A DNA stretch of 64,000 nucleotides from the NCBI RefSeq assembly GCF_000314895.2, contig NZ_CM001773.1, positions 3,128,935 to 3,192,934 on the forward strand, given 5' to 3'. The stretch is from Providencia sneebia DSM 19967 (GTDB lineage Bacteria; Pseudomonadota; Gammaproteobacteria; Enterobacterales; Enterobacteriaceae). Made by a program: the position numbers and the translations under genes. Positions 8,748 through 18,446 of this stretch are shown piece by piece; position 1 is the stretch's first letter, and each line of letters begins with the position of its first letter. A model generated the notes under the pieces. The model worked only from the letters and a program-made list of their open reading frames with translations. It searched no databases and was not told the DNA's origin.

Positions 8748-9887
8748 TTAATTTAGACCAAAAACATTTAACATCGTAGAAAGCTTGGCTCCGGTCTCTC
8801 GCCACTCTTCAACAGGAGATGATGCGGTTACAATCCCTGCACCAGCAAAAAGACGCACTTGATTTTTGCAGAGTTTCGCACAACGGATTGTTACCACCCA
8901 TTCGCCGTTTCCTTCAACATCACACCAACCAACAATGCCGCCAAACTGTTCACGGTCAAATGGCTCCAGCTCAGTAATCAGTTTTTTCGCTATCTGATGA
9001 GGAAAACCACTCAATGCAGGTGTTGGATGCAATAAGCAAGCTAGTGTCAATGCATTTTCCTGAGCGCCAGCTTTACCTTCAAATTGTGTGCCAAGATGCC
9101 AGAGAGTCGGTGTCGCAATAAGCTGTGGAGTGGATAGTAGTTGTAATTCAGTGTGACTCGCGCGCAAAATCATTTCCATTGCTTGCGTGACTAGCTTATG
9201 TTCGTGTAGATCTTTCTTCGATTTCAATAAACAAATACCCGCTTCTTTATCTAACATCTCATTAGATTGGCGACGAGCAGAACCTGCAAGAGGCAAGGAA
9301 CTAAAGTGTTCATCCTTTTTACGCAATAGTAGTTCAGGGCTGGCACCAAGTAATACGCTTCCATCTTCCAATGGTACATGAAAATTGTAACTCACTGGGT
9401 TTTGTGCAATTAGCCGTTCCAATAATGCCCCGCCATCAATATCAGCATCAGTAGTAATATCAATTAAACGAGAAAGAACGACTTTGTCGACCTCAGATGT
9501 TGTCGTCAATGAAACTGCACGTGCCACCATTGCTTCAAAGTTCTCTTGTTCAGGAATAGCCTTACGTTCAATAACATTCAGCGATTGGTGATCTGTAAAA
9601 GAACATGCTGACTGCTGTCTCTCGACGCGAGAGAAAGATTGCCAAGAGTATGGGACAAAAAGCGATGATGGTTGACTTGTATCAAAAGGTATAGCGCCAA
9701 CAATAATGGGATTTTCTATGCCTTCCAACTTGGCTTTTAAAAATAGCTCCTGTAATTTTCGCTGAAAAAGGCTGTCTAACGAATCCCCATTAATAGCAGG
9801 CTCGGTAAAACGAGCAAAGCACCCTGACGTCGTAAAACTGCGATACGGAGACATAAAGAAAAAATGGTCTGATGCAAGCGTTATCAT
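8748..9887 (-). CDS. entC: Isochorismate synthase EntC
   Basis: Converts chorismate to isochorismate, the committing step to DHB. The chosen ATG (9887) gives 379 residues beginning MITLASDHFFFMSPYRSF, which aligns with the E. coli start region; a longer frame to 9950 has no support. Chorismate-binding-enzyme features are present in the C-terminal two thirds: GASPELLLRK, PLAGSARR, LLHPTPALSGFP and GIVGWCD. An AGAGAAAGAG purine tract precedes the start. A Fur-box-like site lies 60-100 bases upstream, so iron repression is likely. First gene of the entC-B-A-D string. Confidence 0.94.
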   Translation of the reverse strand: MITLASDHFFFMSPYRSFTTSGCFARFTEPAINGDSLDSLFQRKLQELFLKAKLEGIENPIIVGAIPFDTSQPSSLFVPYSWQSFSRVERQQSACSFTDHQSLNVIERKAIPEQENFEAMVARAVSLTTTSEVDKVVLSRLIDITTDADIDGGALLERLIAQNPVSYNFHVPLEDGSVLLGASPELLLRKKDEHFSSLPLAGSARRQSNEMLDKEAGICLLKSKKDLHEHKLVTQAMEMILRASHTELQLLSTPQLIATPTLWHLGTQFEGKAGAQENALTLACLLHPTPALSGFPHQIAKKLITELEPFDREQFGGIVGWCDVEGNGEWVVTIRCAKLCKNQVRLFAGAGIVTASSPVEEWRETGAKLSTMLNVFGLN

Positions 9888-9950
9888 AATGTACTGCTCT
9901 TTCTCTGCCGAAAACCTGACTATACTATTCGCCAAAACATGAAAAATCAA

Positions 9951-9989
9951 TAATACAAATGATAATCATTATTATTATTATTTGTATTA
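9951..9989. promoter_or_regulatory. Fur box upstream of entC, nested in an inverted repeat
   Basis: GATAATCATTATTATTATT (9961-9979) matches the 19-base Fur consensus at 16 positions when read on the minus strand. It is flanked exactly by a perfect 10-base inverted repeat, taatacaaat (9951-9960) and atttgtatta (9980-9989). The site is about 65 bases upstream of the entC start and is expected to give iron-dependent repression. Confidence 0.8.
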
Positions 9990-10146
9990 TCAATAAATGG
10001 CATGTATAAATAATGGAATCGACTCTCGCCGCTATACCAGCCTCACCAACATTATGAGTTGTTGGAAGTCGTCGCAACCGACCGTATTTTTGTGAACGCC
10101 AACTAATTAAGGGGTAATACAGGCAATAGAATCTGCAATACATAAT

Positions 10147-11495
10147 TTAAACAATTACTTGCATTCTTCGTTTCCTAATAAAAATAAGGATAATCAGTGA
10201 GATACTACATACCAGAGTTCCCAGCGATAAACTACTGAAAAACGATCTAATTGTCCCATCAGCAATTAACCATGCTCCGATATAAGAGCCGAAAATTGAA
10301 CCGAAACGTCCGCTAGCCATCGCCCAACTCACGCCCGTAGCCCTAGCATAAGGCGGATATAATGTGGCAGAAATGAGATTTAGCCCGTTTTGTGCTCCGG
10401 CAATAGTAAAACCAATCATAAAAACAATAAGAAGTAGACCGTAATAACTATTAATAAAGTTATCAATAATAAGTAAAAATATGACAGCAAAAAAATATGC
10501 CGAGGCTAATATAATAAATGCTTCTTTTCGGTAATCGATCCACAAGGCTAACAATATTGCGCCGAGCGTACCACCAAGCGGTAACATAGTGGTGATATAA
10601 TTAATCTCTTGATAGCTATATATCCCTTCGAAAATAATTGGCAACCAGTATGTCAGCAGATAAAAAACAAAGAGAGAAAAGAAAAATGAAACCCACAATA
10701 ATAGTGTTACGGCAGTATAACCACGAGTAAAAAGTGCCATTACTGTCTGGTATTCAATGGGCTTATCATTGTGCTGACTATTTTTCAAACTCTCCCAGTC
10801 AACATGACGATTAATCGAAAAAACGATGTTTTCTAACGCTGCTATTGCTCTTACATTGTTTCTTTTGATTAAGCATTCGAGTGACTCTGGCAAATAAAAA
10901 AAATTAGAGGCACGCAAAGAAGGGGAAGAAATCCACCAAAATAAAATAGCCAGTGCCAACTTAGCTGCTGCAACACGACATTAGCAATCGCGCCACCGAT
11001 GGCAATACCGATGGTGAAGCCGCTCCAACTCAGAGTACACAGCAGCATACGATAGCGCTGAGGAGAATATTCAGAACATAGTGAAATACATATCGGCATC
11101 GCTCCACCCAAGCCGATGCCTGTTAAAAACCGAAATAAAATAAGCGAATGAAGATCAGTCACTAGACCACATAAAATAGACCCAACTCCATAAACGAATG
11201 TTGAAAATATCAGCAGTTTTTTTCTGCCGAACTTATCAGCCAGCGGTCCAAAAATCATACTGCCGAGCATTAACCCCAGCATCCCGACAACAAATAGCCA
11301 GGAAAGGGAATCAGGGGTCAGGCTCATTTCTTTTTTTAATACTGGAGCAAGATAAGCAACAATGGAAATGTCAAAACCATCCAGCAACACAATGAAAAAA
11401 CAAATAATAATGACCTTCCATTGAAAACGGCTTATTTTATTCTGGTCAATAAACGCTCTCATTGCGCTAACCGTAATTTGCGCTTCATGTACCAT
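10147..11495 (-). pseudogene. Aromatic-acid-type MFS transporter, split by a frameshift
   Basis: Two overlapping frames together encode one transporter of about 450 residues resembling the aromatic acid:H+ symporter family (PcaK-like). The first (11495 down to 10869) carries membrane segments 1-6 with the DGFDISIVAYLAP and GPLADKFGRKK motifs. The second (from within the overlap to 10147) carries the central loop and segments 7-12 with ARATGVSWAMASGRFGS. The two join at an A8 run on the plus strand (10896-10903): the first frame reads LIFFICQSHSNA-stop where the second reads FFYLPESLECLIK. A one-base slip, a sequencing error or phase variation are all possible. It lies between entC and the decarboxylase, where it could move DHB or another aromatic. 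Confidence 0.85.
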
Positions 11496-11638
11496 ATCTT
11501 ACGATTCTCCGTTTCAAAATACGCTAAAAAAGGTAGGTTGCTGATATGTAATATAACGTTAAGACTGTCATCAATAAGAATGCTACGGCAGGAAATAAAA
11601 CAGGGATGACCCGGAAATAATCTAGCCGATAAATACGC

Positions 11639-13138
11639 TTATTTACTCTTTAACTGGTCATAATTTTGTTCAATATCATCGGCAATATCCAATTGATCCT
11701 GCAACATAAACAAAATATGCTCTTTTTCTACGCATGGGTTAAGTAACACAACACGTAAAAAAACCAGCGCCTTATTACCATGACAAGCAAATTTTCGTTC
11801 GCTGCGTGAAACAAAGCTTTTCCCTCTACTGCGCTGGATCTTTTGCAACAGACAATTAAACTCACTAATCTGTTGGTTGTCCTCCGCAGTTAATGCTTTA
11901 TTTCTAAAGCGTTTCGGTATAAATCGGTAGCTTAAGATATTTATTGTCGGTTCAGTTAATAGTTCAAAGGCGGGATGATTCTTGATATAGCTAGCCATGT
12001 TTTTGATGTTATCCATCGCCGTCCCAAAAAGCTCACCATAGCCTTGCTTACCAATCAGATGCAGACATGCGTGTAGATAAAGCATATTCGCAGGGCGCGT
12101 TCCTTCAAGGGTAAATCGCCCCTGATCAAGTGATGTTTTGCGTACTGCATAAGGCGCCGTATGTATAAGAACACGTGAAAGTTCTGGTTTTTTAAAGAAC
12201 AGCATGCCAGTGCCAATCGGCATGAGCATTTGTTTATGGCCGTCGATCGTCACTGTATCTGCTAGCTCAATACCTGCCAGCAGGAATTTGTGCTTATGGC
12301 TTAAGATAAACGCACCACCCCATGCTGCATCTATATGCACATGGATGCCATACCGTCTTCCTAATTCGGCAATCTCAAACAGTGGGTCAATGGAACCAAA
12401 ATCCGTTGTCCCAGCAATCCCGACGATGGCTGCAACGGTAATCCCCTGCTTTGTGCACGCCTGAATTTGTTGTTCAATATGATCAACATATACCTTTTGT
12501 TGCTGATTAACCGGTAAACGATATAACTCAAACCCCAACAGTGCCGCCGCTTTGTCAAAGGAGTAATGCAGTAGCTCAGAACCAATAACCGCCAATCGAC
12601 TTTCCGAATTTTGCCTAGCCTGACGTGTAGCAACCCACATCGCAGTTAAATTGGCCATTGTCCCACCACTAGTAAAAATTCCAGTGGTTTTACTAAAATC
12701 TTGGTTTATATCGGCGTAGAAATCATCATTACAATTGAAAATTTCCTGATGTAATAACTTTAGTAATTGGCGTTCCAACAACGTTAATCCTCTGCTGGTT
12801 TCCATCTTTACCATATTTTGATTTAACGTCTGGATTAAACGCCCAATCTCCGGAATAAATGATGGCAAAGGGCTAGTCATATGGCCTAAATAGGTGGGAC
12901 TGGCCAAATGAGAACAAGCTGGAATAATCGTTTCTAGAATATCAGAGAGATAATTCTTGATACTTGCCGGCTCTTCAGGAATGGTTAACGAAGAAAATGT
13001 ATTCCCCAATACGTCTTTATTAAATGTATTAACTTCATCTTTTTGCTGAGAAAACGCGTCAATACACAAATCAATACCTTCCTGAAAATAAGGTGCGGAA
13101 GGTGAAAATAACGTCTTAATAAAAAAGGTTTCTTTCAT
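11639..13138 (-). CDS. Group II pyridoxal-phosphate-dependent decarboxylase
   Basis: The 499-residue protein belongs to the group II decarboxylases (aspartate/glutamate/diaminobutyrate/aromatic amino acid type). Visible features are TSGGTMANL (phosphate pocket), HIDAAWGGAF with the PLP-nitrogen Asp, and the PLP lysine in TIDGHKQMLMP. It resembles PanP-like aspartate decarboxylases, but substrate cannot be assigned. Lying in a siderophore island, it probably makes an amine (or beta-alanine) that ends or bridges the product, as histidine decarboxylase does in acinetobactin synthesis. The start at 13138 has GGTGG upstream. Appears intact. Confidence 0.82.
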   Translation of the reverse strand: MKETFFIKTLFSPSAPYFQEGIDLCIDAFSQQKDEVNTFNKDVLGNTFSSLTIPEEPASIKNYLSDILETIIPACSHLASPTYLGHMTSPLPSFIPEIGRLIQTLNQNMVKMETSRGLTLLERQLLKLLHQEIFNCNDDFYADINQDFSKTTGIFTSGGTMANLTAMWVATRQARQNSESRLAVIGSELLHYSFDKAAALLGFELYRLPVNQQQKVYVDHIEQQIQACTKQGITVAAIVGIAGTTDFGSIDPLFEIAELGRRYGIHVHIDAAWGGAFILSHKHKFLLAGIELADTVTIDGHKQMLMPIGTGMLFFKKPELSRVLIHTAPYAVRKTSLDQGRFTLEGTRPANMLYLHACLHLIGKQGYGELFGTAMDNIKNMASYIKNHPAFELLTEPTINILSYRFIPKRFRNKALTAEDNQQISEFNCLLQKIQRSRGKSFVSRSERKFACHGNKALVFLRVVLLNPCVEKEHILFMLQDQLDIADDIEQNYDQLKSK

Positions 13139-13383
13139 TGAATAGCCACCAGATGACTTAATGCTTCGATAGCAGAAGAATTAATGTTGAATTAGACTCA
13201 TTTTGAACTGCCCTAATTGCCAGAAATCCCGCAAAAAAAGTATTCAAAATAGAACCCGTTGTTACGACAAAATAGCCCAATGTTTGCGCGAGATAAAAAC
13301 AAACGGCAAACTAATAAATACGTTTAGGTAGATTATTAATATTTTTATCAGCCATATGAACACAGCCCTCACTATGGCAACCA

Positions 13384-14601
13384 TTAATGACGTTCGGACG
13401 TTGCTATTTTCAATCCAATGGACAAAGGTATCAGGCAAATCAGAACTATGATGGCTGAAAAAATAAATGGATAACCATCGCTATCAGGTAATGAAAGATT
13501 TACCGTATAGTAATACATACTGGTTGCACAAACAGGCCCCACTACCGCCCAAAAACTGGTAATTGACGATAACGCTCCCATTAACTGCCCTTGTTCAGAC
13601 GCTGAAACCTGTGATGAAAAAATACTCACAATCGATGAATTGCTGATACTTGAAAAACTATAAATCATCATCGCGATGTATATCGTTACGTTACTGTTTG
13701 AAAACGCAATACATGTCAAACCCAACGCGAACAGAAAAAAGCCAAGCAATGGTATTTTATTATCGCTTAATACATAGCGAACTAATTTGAGTAATGCCGT
13801 TTGAGCAAATAAGCCACCGAGTCCAAGAATAACAAATGATGTTGCAATTTGGCTGTCGCTCCACGCAAAGCGATATTTCGTAAAAAATGGCCATAGCGTA
13901 ATCGGGAACTGGGTCGCAAACATAAACAAAATTTGCACAATAAACAGATGAAACAGACCTTTATATTTAAGAAAATAGGCAATCGAGGAGAATGGATTAT
14001 CAAGTTTGAACGCTCTTCTTTCCTCTTTATTCAGCGTTTCTTTAAATAAGAAAATAACGCACAGCAGCCCAATCAAGCTAAAGACGGAGGCAGCATAGAA
14101 AGGAACTCGAACACCATACTGAACAGCTACCGCAGAGATCGCAGGGCCAATAACCAGACCTAAACTCATTACCCCAAAAAGAAAACCATAGTTTTGCATT
14201 TTGCTTTTTTCATCGCTCATATCAGCCACACTTGCCAGCGAAACAATGACCGGCGATCCAGCGATACCCGCAATAATCCGCGCCAAAAACAGCAAATATA
14301 AATTCTGGCTTAACGCATAAAGTAGATAGTCGAACGTAAACGCCACAAAGCAAATGATTAAAATAGGCTTACGACCAAACTTATCAGAAATAGCCCCCAT
14401 AATTGGCGCAAAGAGAAATTGCATAATACCAAACGTAGCCAATAGCCAGCCGCCGATAAGTGCATTATCCACAACCGTATCGTGGGTGACTGATTCCAGC
14501 AACGACGGGATAATCGGATAAATAAGAAATAACCCTATCTGGTCTAAAAAAACGGTTACCAGTAAACAAATAAATGATAAAGACAATGTCTTCTTCTGCA
14601 T
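13384..14601 (-). CDS. MFS efflux transporter (DHA1/TetA-like), probable siderophore exporter
   Basis: A 405-residue inner-membrane protein with 12 predicted segments. It has the loop motif GAISDKFGRKPIL and motif C-like MSLGLVIGPAISA, which mark drug/metabolite proton antiporters. AGG lies five bases before ATG 14601. It follows the two ABC genes by about 110 bases, the position of ybtX-type MFS genes in yersiniabactin-like islands. Export of the siderophore or an intermediate is the likely role, inferred from context. Confidence 0.8.
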   Translation of the reverse strand: MQKKTLSLSFICLLVTVFLDQIGLFLIYPIIPSLLESVTHDTVVDNALIGGWLLATFGIMQFLFAPIMGAISDKFGRKPILIICFVAFTFDYLLYALSQNLYLLFLARIIAGIAGSPVIVSLASVADMSDEKSKMQNYGFLFGVMSLGLVIGPAISAVAVQYGVRVPFYAASVFSLIGLLCVIFLFKETLNKEERRAFKLDNPFSSIAYFLKYKGLFHLFIVQILFMFATQFPITLWPFFTKYRFAWSDSQIATSFVILGLGGLFAQTALLKLVRYVLSDNKIPLLGFFLFALGLTCIAFSNSNVTIYIAMMIYSFSSISNSSIVSIFSSQVSASEQGQLMGALSSITSFWAVVGPVCATSMYYYTVNLSLPDSDGYPFIFSAIIVLICLIPLSIGLKIATSERH

Positions 14602-14709
14602 ACTAACCTCATGGAGCTACTATCAATAATAGAATTCTCAATACCGACCCGACAGCACAGAAAACTGCAATGTAAACTGTGCTGTTCGCACAATCATGGA
14701 ATGATCCTG

Positions 14710-16467
14710 TTAACTTTTCTGAATATCCCAAAACTCTTTATAGATGCCGCCATGCTCTAATAACTGCTGGTGCGTACCACTTTCCGCAACATGACCTTTA
14801 TCAATCACTAGAATTTGCTTGGCGCCAATTATTGTGGAAAGACGATGAGCAATAACCAATACCGTTTTTCCCCGGACAAGAGTGTTAATCACCTCTTGCA
14901 CCGCAAGTTCATTCTGGGTATCAAGTGCAGCTGTTGGCTCGTCGAGGATAAGGATTGGCGCGTTCTTTAAAATAGCCCGCGCAATAGAAATGCGCTGTCT
15001 TTCTCCGCCGGAGAGGCTTTTACCAATATCATTGAGGCGTGTTTGATAACCATCCTTAAAATTTTGAATAAATTCATGACAATTAGCCTGCTTGCACACG
15101 TTAATCACGTCTTCGTCAGTAGCTGACAATTTCGCCATACGAATGTTGTTCATAATGGTATCTTGGAACAGATATACATCCTGAAACACCACCGAGATCA
15201 AGCTCATTAACTGCTGTTGAGACATATCACGGATATCTATGCCACCAATTTTGATACTGCCTGAAGTGACGTCTGCAAAGCGTAGAATAAGTTTTGTGAT
15301 GGTCGTTTTACCGCATCCACTGGCACCAACCAAAGCAGTAAGCGCTTTCTCAGGGATGGTAATAGAAATATCATTCAGCACCTGTTTATCTTGCCCTCTA
15401 TAGGCGAAATTTACCCCTGTAAAGGAAATATCATAATGCGTAGGCATCACTTCTGCTTTTTTTTCCGGTAAGGAAGGTGCGTTCAGCAATTCCTGCAACT
15501 TTTCATAGCCGATAACCAACGACTCGAGCATTGACGACATCTGTACGAAAAAATTCAGCACGTCTGTACAACGAGCAACAATAAGCAACACGCAGGCTAG
15601 CAGAAAGTATGAAATAGCTGACGCATTAACAAGATATGCACCCAGTGAAATAATCAGTATCAGACCTATTTGGATCATAACCGTGATAATCAAGTTCGGC
15701 TTTTCACCCTTTTTGGTGCCGATACGCAGTATATTTGCCACATCTCTGGCAACTTTAATAAACTGCGTCATTTTCTCTTCGGTCTGGCCGGTCGATTTCA
15801 GGACATCCAGCCCTTGAACAAATTCAACAGCTTCCCCCTTTAGCTTTGCATTAGCTTCTGCCAAGATACTGAACCCACGGCGGTAGGCCTTTCTGCGCCA
15901 CAGATAGAGCGGAATAGCCATCGGAAAAACTAAAAACATCATCAGAGAAAGCTGCCAGCTGTAGAATAACAAGGCGATAGCGGCTGACAGAGGAATAACC
16001 ACACCAGTAATAATGATGTTAAGCAGCATAAAGGTGTATACCGCTGCTTCATTCACACTCTGCATTAAGATGTAATTGATTTCCCCAGATCTGAATTGGC
16101 TAAGATAATCTAAGGAAATATGCCGCAGTTTATTACCTAACTTCTCCCGAAGTTCCGTAACAGCAAGCGTCGAATAACCATCTGCATCATAGCGCTCAGA
16201 AAGCACTTTAAAAATAAAACTGGTAGCCAAAAGAACGACAACAATGATTAAACAAGGGATCACCGCAGCAACATCTTTTGTTTCTAATGCAGCAAATAAA
16301 GGGTAAAGCAAAACCAGTGATACACCAAACAAAGAGGATGAGATTACGGTATAGATCAGGCTGCGAATAAAAATACTCTTTTGTTTACCTGCCGCATTGA
16401 CCAACCCGGAATAGGTCATTAGCAGCGATTTAGCGGTGCGAGTTTGCGTATTAATATACTCTTTCAT
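14710..16467 (-). CDS. ABC transporter, half-size permease-ATPase fusion (YbtQ-like)
   Basis: About 585 residues: six membrane segments in the N-terminal 320 residues, then an ATPase domain with Walker A GASGCGKTT, signature LSGGERQR, Walker B ILILDEP and the H-loop IAHRLS. ATG 16467 is chosen over an earlier in-frame ATG (16563) because GAGG sits just before it and because it overlaps the end of the preceding ABC gene by 17 bases. It likely forms a heterodimer with that protein. In yersiniabactin systems such pairs take up the ferric siderophore; in acinetobactin-type systems they export it. Confidence 0.88.
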   Translation of the reverse strand: MKEYINTQTRTAKSLLMTYSGLVNAAGKQKSIFIRSLIYTVISSSLFGVSLVLLYPLFAALETKDVAAVIPCLIIVVVLLATSFIFKVLSERYDADGYSTLAVTELREKLGNKLRHISLDYLSQFRSGEINYILMQSVNEAAVYTFMLLNIIITGVVIPLSAAIALLFYSWQLSLMMFLVFPMAIPLYLWRRKAYRRGFSILAEANAKLKGEAVEFVQGLDVLKSTGQTEEKMTQFIKVARDVANILRIGTKKGEKPNLIITVMIQIGLILIISLGAYLVNASAISYFLLACVLLIVARCTDVLNFFVQMSSMLESLVIGYEKLQELLNAPSLPEKKAEVMPTHYDISFTGVNFAYRGQDKQVLNDISITIPEKALTALVGASGCGKTTITKLILRFADVTSGSIKIGGIDIRDMSQQQLMSLISVVFQDVYLFQDTIMNNIRMAKLSATDEDVINVCKQANCHEFIQNFKDGYQTRLNDIGKSLSGGERQRISIARAILKNAPILILDEPTAALDTQNELAVQEVINTLVRGKTVLVIAHRLSTIIGAKQILVIDKGHVAESGTHQQLLEHGGIYKEFWDIQKS

Positions 16468-18217
16468 TGCTTTCCTCATCTTCAATATTATTCGTTGGGA
16501 TCGACCAGTTTTTTGCTTTTTTATACTCTTGCCACAACGTTTTATAATCTTCTGAAGTTTCAATTAGCTCTTCATGGCGACCATGAGCGGTAATAATGCC
16601 TTTATCTAATAATATAATTTGATCGGCGTTGATTACGCTTGCCAGACGATGAGTCACCATAATCACGGTTTTATTTTTATCAATTAGCCGATTGAATGCT
16701 TTTAGTAATAACGCTTCATTTCGCGCATCAGAGAATGCTGTCGGTTCGTCTAAAATAACGATTGGGCGGTTTTGTAGAAAAGTTCTTGCAATAGTAATTC
16801 GCTGCTTTTGCCCACCGGATAATAGCTGCCCACGTTCACCCACTAGAGTCTTGTACTGTTCAGGTAGCCGCATGATGAAATCATGTATCTCCGCTTTTTT
16901 AGCTGCTTCTATAACTTTTTCATCAGAGATATCATTTAGCCCATAGCGAATGTTATCTGCGATAGAACACGAGAATAAAAAATTGTCCTGAAAAACAAAT
17001 GAAATTTTTGCCATAAGTTCCGCATACTCAATATCTTTGATATTGACGCCACCTAGCGTAATCCTGCCTTCGGTAGCCTCAAGGAATCGAGGGATCAAGT
17101 TTGCCAGTGTCGTTTTCCCAGAACCTGACGTGCCGATAAGTACAGTAAAAGCATTCTCAGGAATACGGAGTGTAATGTTGGATAAAACAACGTTCGCGTT
17201 CTGATAAGAAAAATCGACATTATCGAAAATAATTTCGTTGTTATTAGGGTGCTGGGGATTTTCTGGTGCTTTAAGAATAGGCAGGTTTTCAACGTCAAAA
17301 ATTCTTTCTATTGCCGCTTTCGATTTTTGTAGGATCTGAAACAAGCCCATGACGGGGTGAATGCTCTCCGCTATGCCGATTGCCAATAGTAAAAAACTGA
17401 ATGTGGTAATAAATGAAATATGATCATACAGTTGGGCTAAGCTTAATCCAACAATCAGAATAATGCTCATTGGCATTGGAGAGAAAAGACTACGGGCAAT
17501 TTTTGAAGACAGGCGCATTGATTGTAGCCAATGAAAAACCACGGCACAGTAGTTTTCCAGCGCCTTTTGATATTGACCAAATGCCCCTGCTCCGGCATCA
17601 AAGGTTCTGACAGCGCTCATTCCCTGAATATATTCAATAATTTTACTGTTAATTTGAATCGTGGCGTTATTGTATGTTTCTTTTAAAAGCTTGCCCTTTT
17701 TCATCATGTAGCTCAGCAACAAAAAGGTCACTAAAGTAATAGCAAAAACGATGCTGGCAAAAATCCAATTAAAAATGAATAAAACTATCAGGGTAAAAAT
17801 CGGCGTTACAAAAGCCTCCGCTTTTAACGGGGGAGCATCAGCAACAAAAGCATGGAGTTCTTTAATATCATCAATCAAAGTTTTGACCAGATTTCCCCCT
17901 CCCATGTTCCTGACCGTTTCGATAGGCAGTTGATTAACTTTTTTCACCAGCCGGGTACGCAGTATTTCTTCTAATTCAAATGCTGCATAGTGAGATTTAT
18001 CATGGGCATAAATTCGGAGGGTATAAAAAAGAATACTCATTATTAGCAGGGAGATAATCGGCAACCAAGGAAACGCTTTGGAGTCAACGATCAATTGGTG
18101 TAAAACCCAGATCAGCATAAGCCATATGCTGATTTTTAGCACTTGGGCAATGGATGCCCAAAATATAGAATGAGATATCTTTTTCTTTACAGGAAGAAAT
18201 ATATCAGTGTGATTCAT
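16451..18217 (-). CDS. ABC transporter, half-size permease-ATPase fusion (YbtP-like)
   Basis: The 588-residue partner of the following ABC gene. Membrane domain at about 20-310, ATPase domain at about 340-565 with Walker A GTSGSGKTT, signature LSGGQKQR, Walker B IVILDEPTAFSD and H-loop VTHRLAS. Both members have complete ATPase motifs, so both sites may turn over. The last residues overlap the start of the partner gene, which suggests coupled translation. Direction of transport (siderophore export or uptake) is not decidable here. The 229-base gap before it (18218-18446) holds no gene. Confidence 0.88.
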   Translation of the reverse strand: MNHTDIFLPVKKKISHSIFWASIAQVLKISIWLMLIWVLHQLIVDSKAFPWLPIISLLIMSILFYTLRIYAHDKSHYAAFELEEILRTRLVKKVNQLPIETVRNMGGGNLVKTLIDDIKELHAFVADAPPLKAEAFVTPIFTLIVLFIFNWIFASIVFAITLVTFLLLSYMMKKGKLLKETYNNATIQINSKIIEYIQGMSAVRTFDAGAGAFGQYQKALENYCAVVFHWLQSMRLSSKIARSLFSPMPMSIILIVGLSLAQLYDHISFITTFSFLLLAIGIAESIHPVMGLFQILQKSKAAIERIFDVENLPILKAPENPQHPNNNEIIFDNVDFSYQNANVVLSNITLRIPENAFTVLIGTSGSGKTTLANLIPRFLEATEGRITLGGVNIKDIEYAELMAKISFVFQDNFLFSCSIADNIRYGLNDISDEKVIEAAKKAEIHDFIMRLPEQYKTLVGERGQLLSGGQKQRITIARTFLQNRPIVILDEPTAFSDARNEALLLKAFNRLIDKNKTVIMVTHRLASVINADQIILLDKGIITAHGRHEELIETSEDYKTLWQEYKKAKNWSIPTNNIEDEESNERVY

Positions 18218-18446
18218 TATTATGTGCCTTAATCATAGTGCAATAAAATCTGCTACGCGCAAGCCAGATCTGTTCACATTGTTGGAAACAACGACCTAAC
18301 GGAAGAAACAGACGCCGTTAAGCGCCAATATGGGATGAAGGTAAACAAAAATTCGCCGTGTTGGCTCGCTAAAAACAAACCTCAGGGCTGAGAAACGTTA
18401 TACAGCGGAAATGCTGCCCTGCCATTGCGGCACGAGGGTAAGCATC

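Noticed and set aside
9925..10143. 72-codon minus-strand frame upstream of entC
   Set aside because: It covers the Fur box and promoter region and has no coding character or ribosome binding site.
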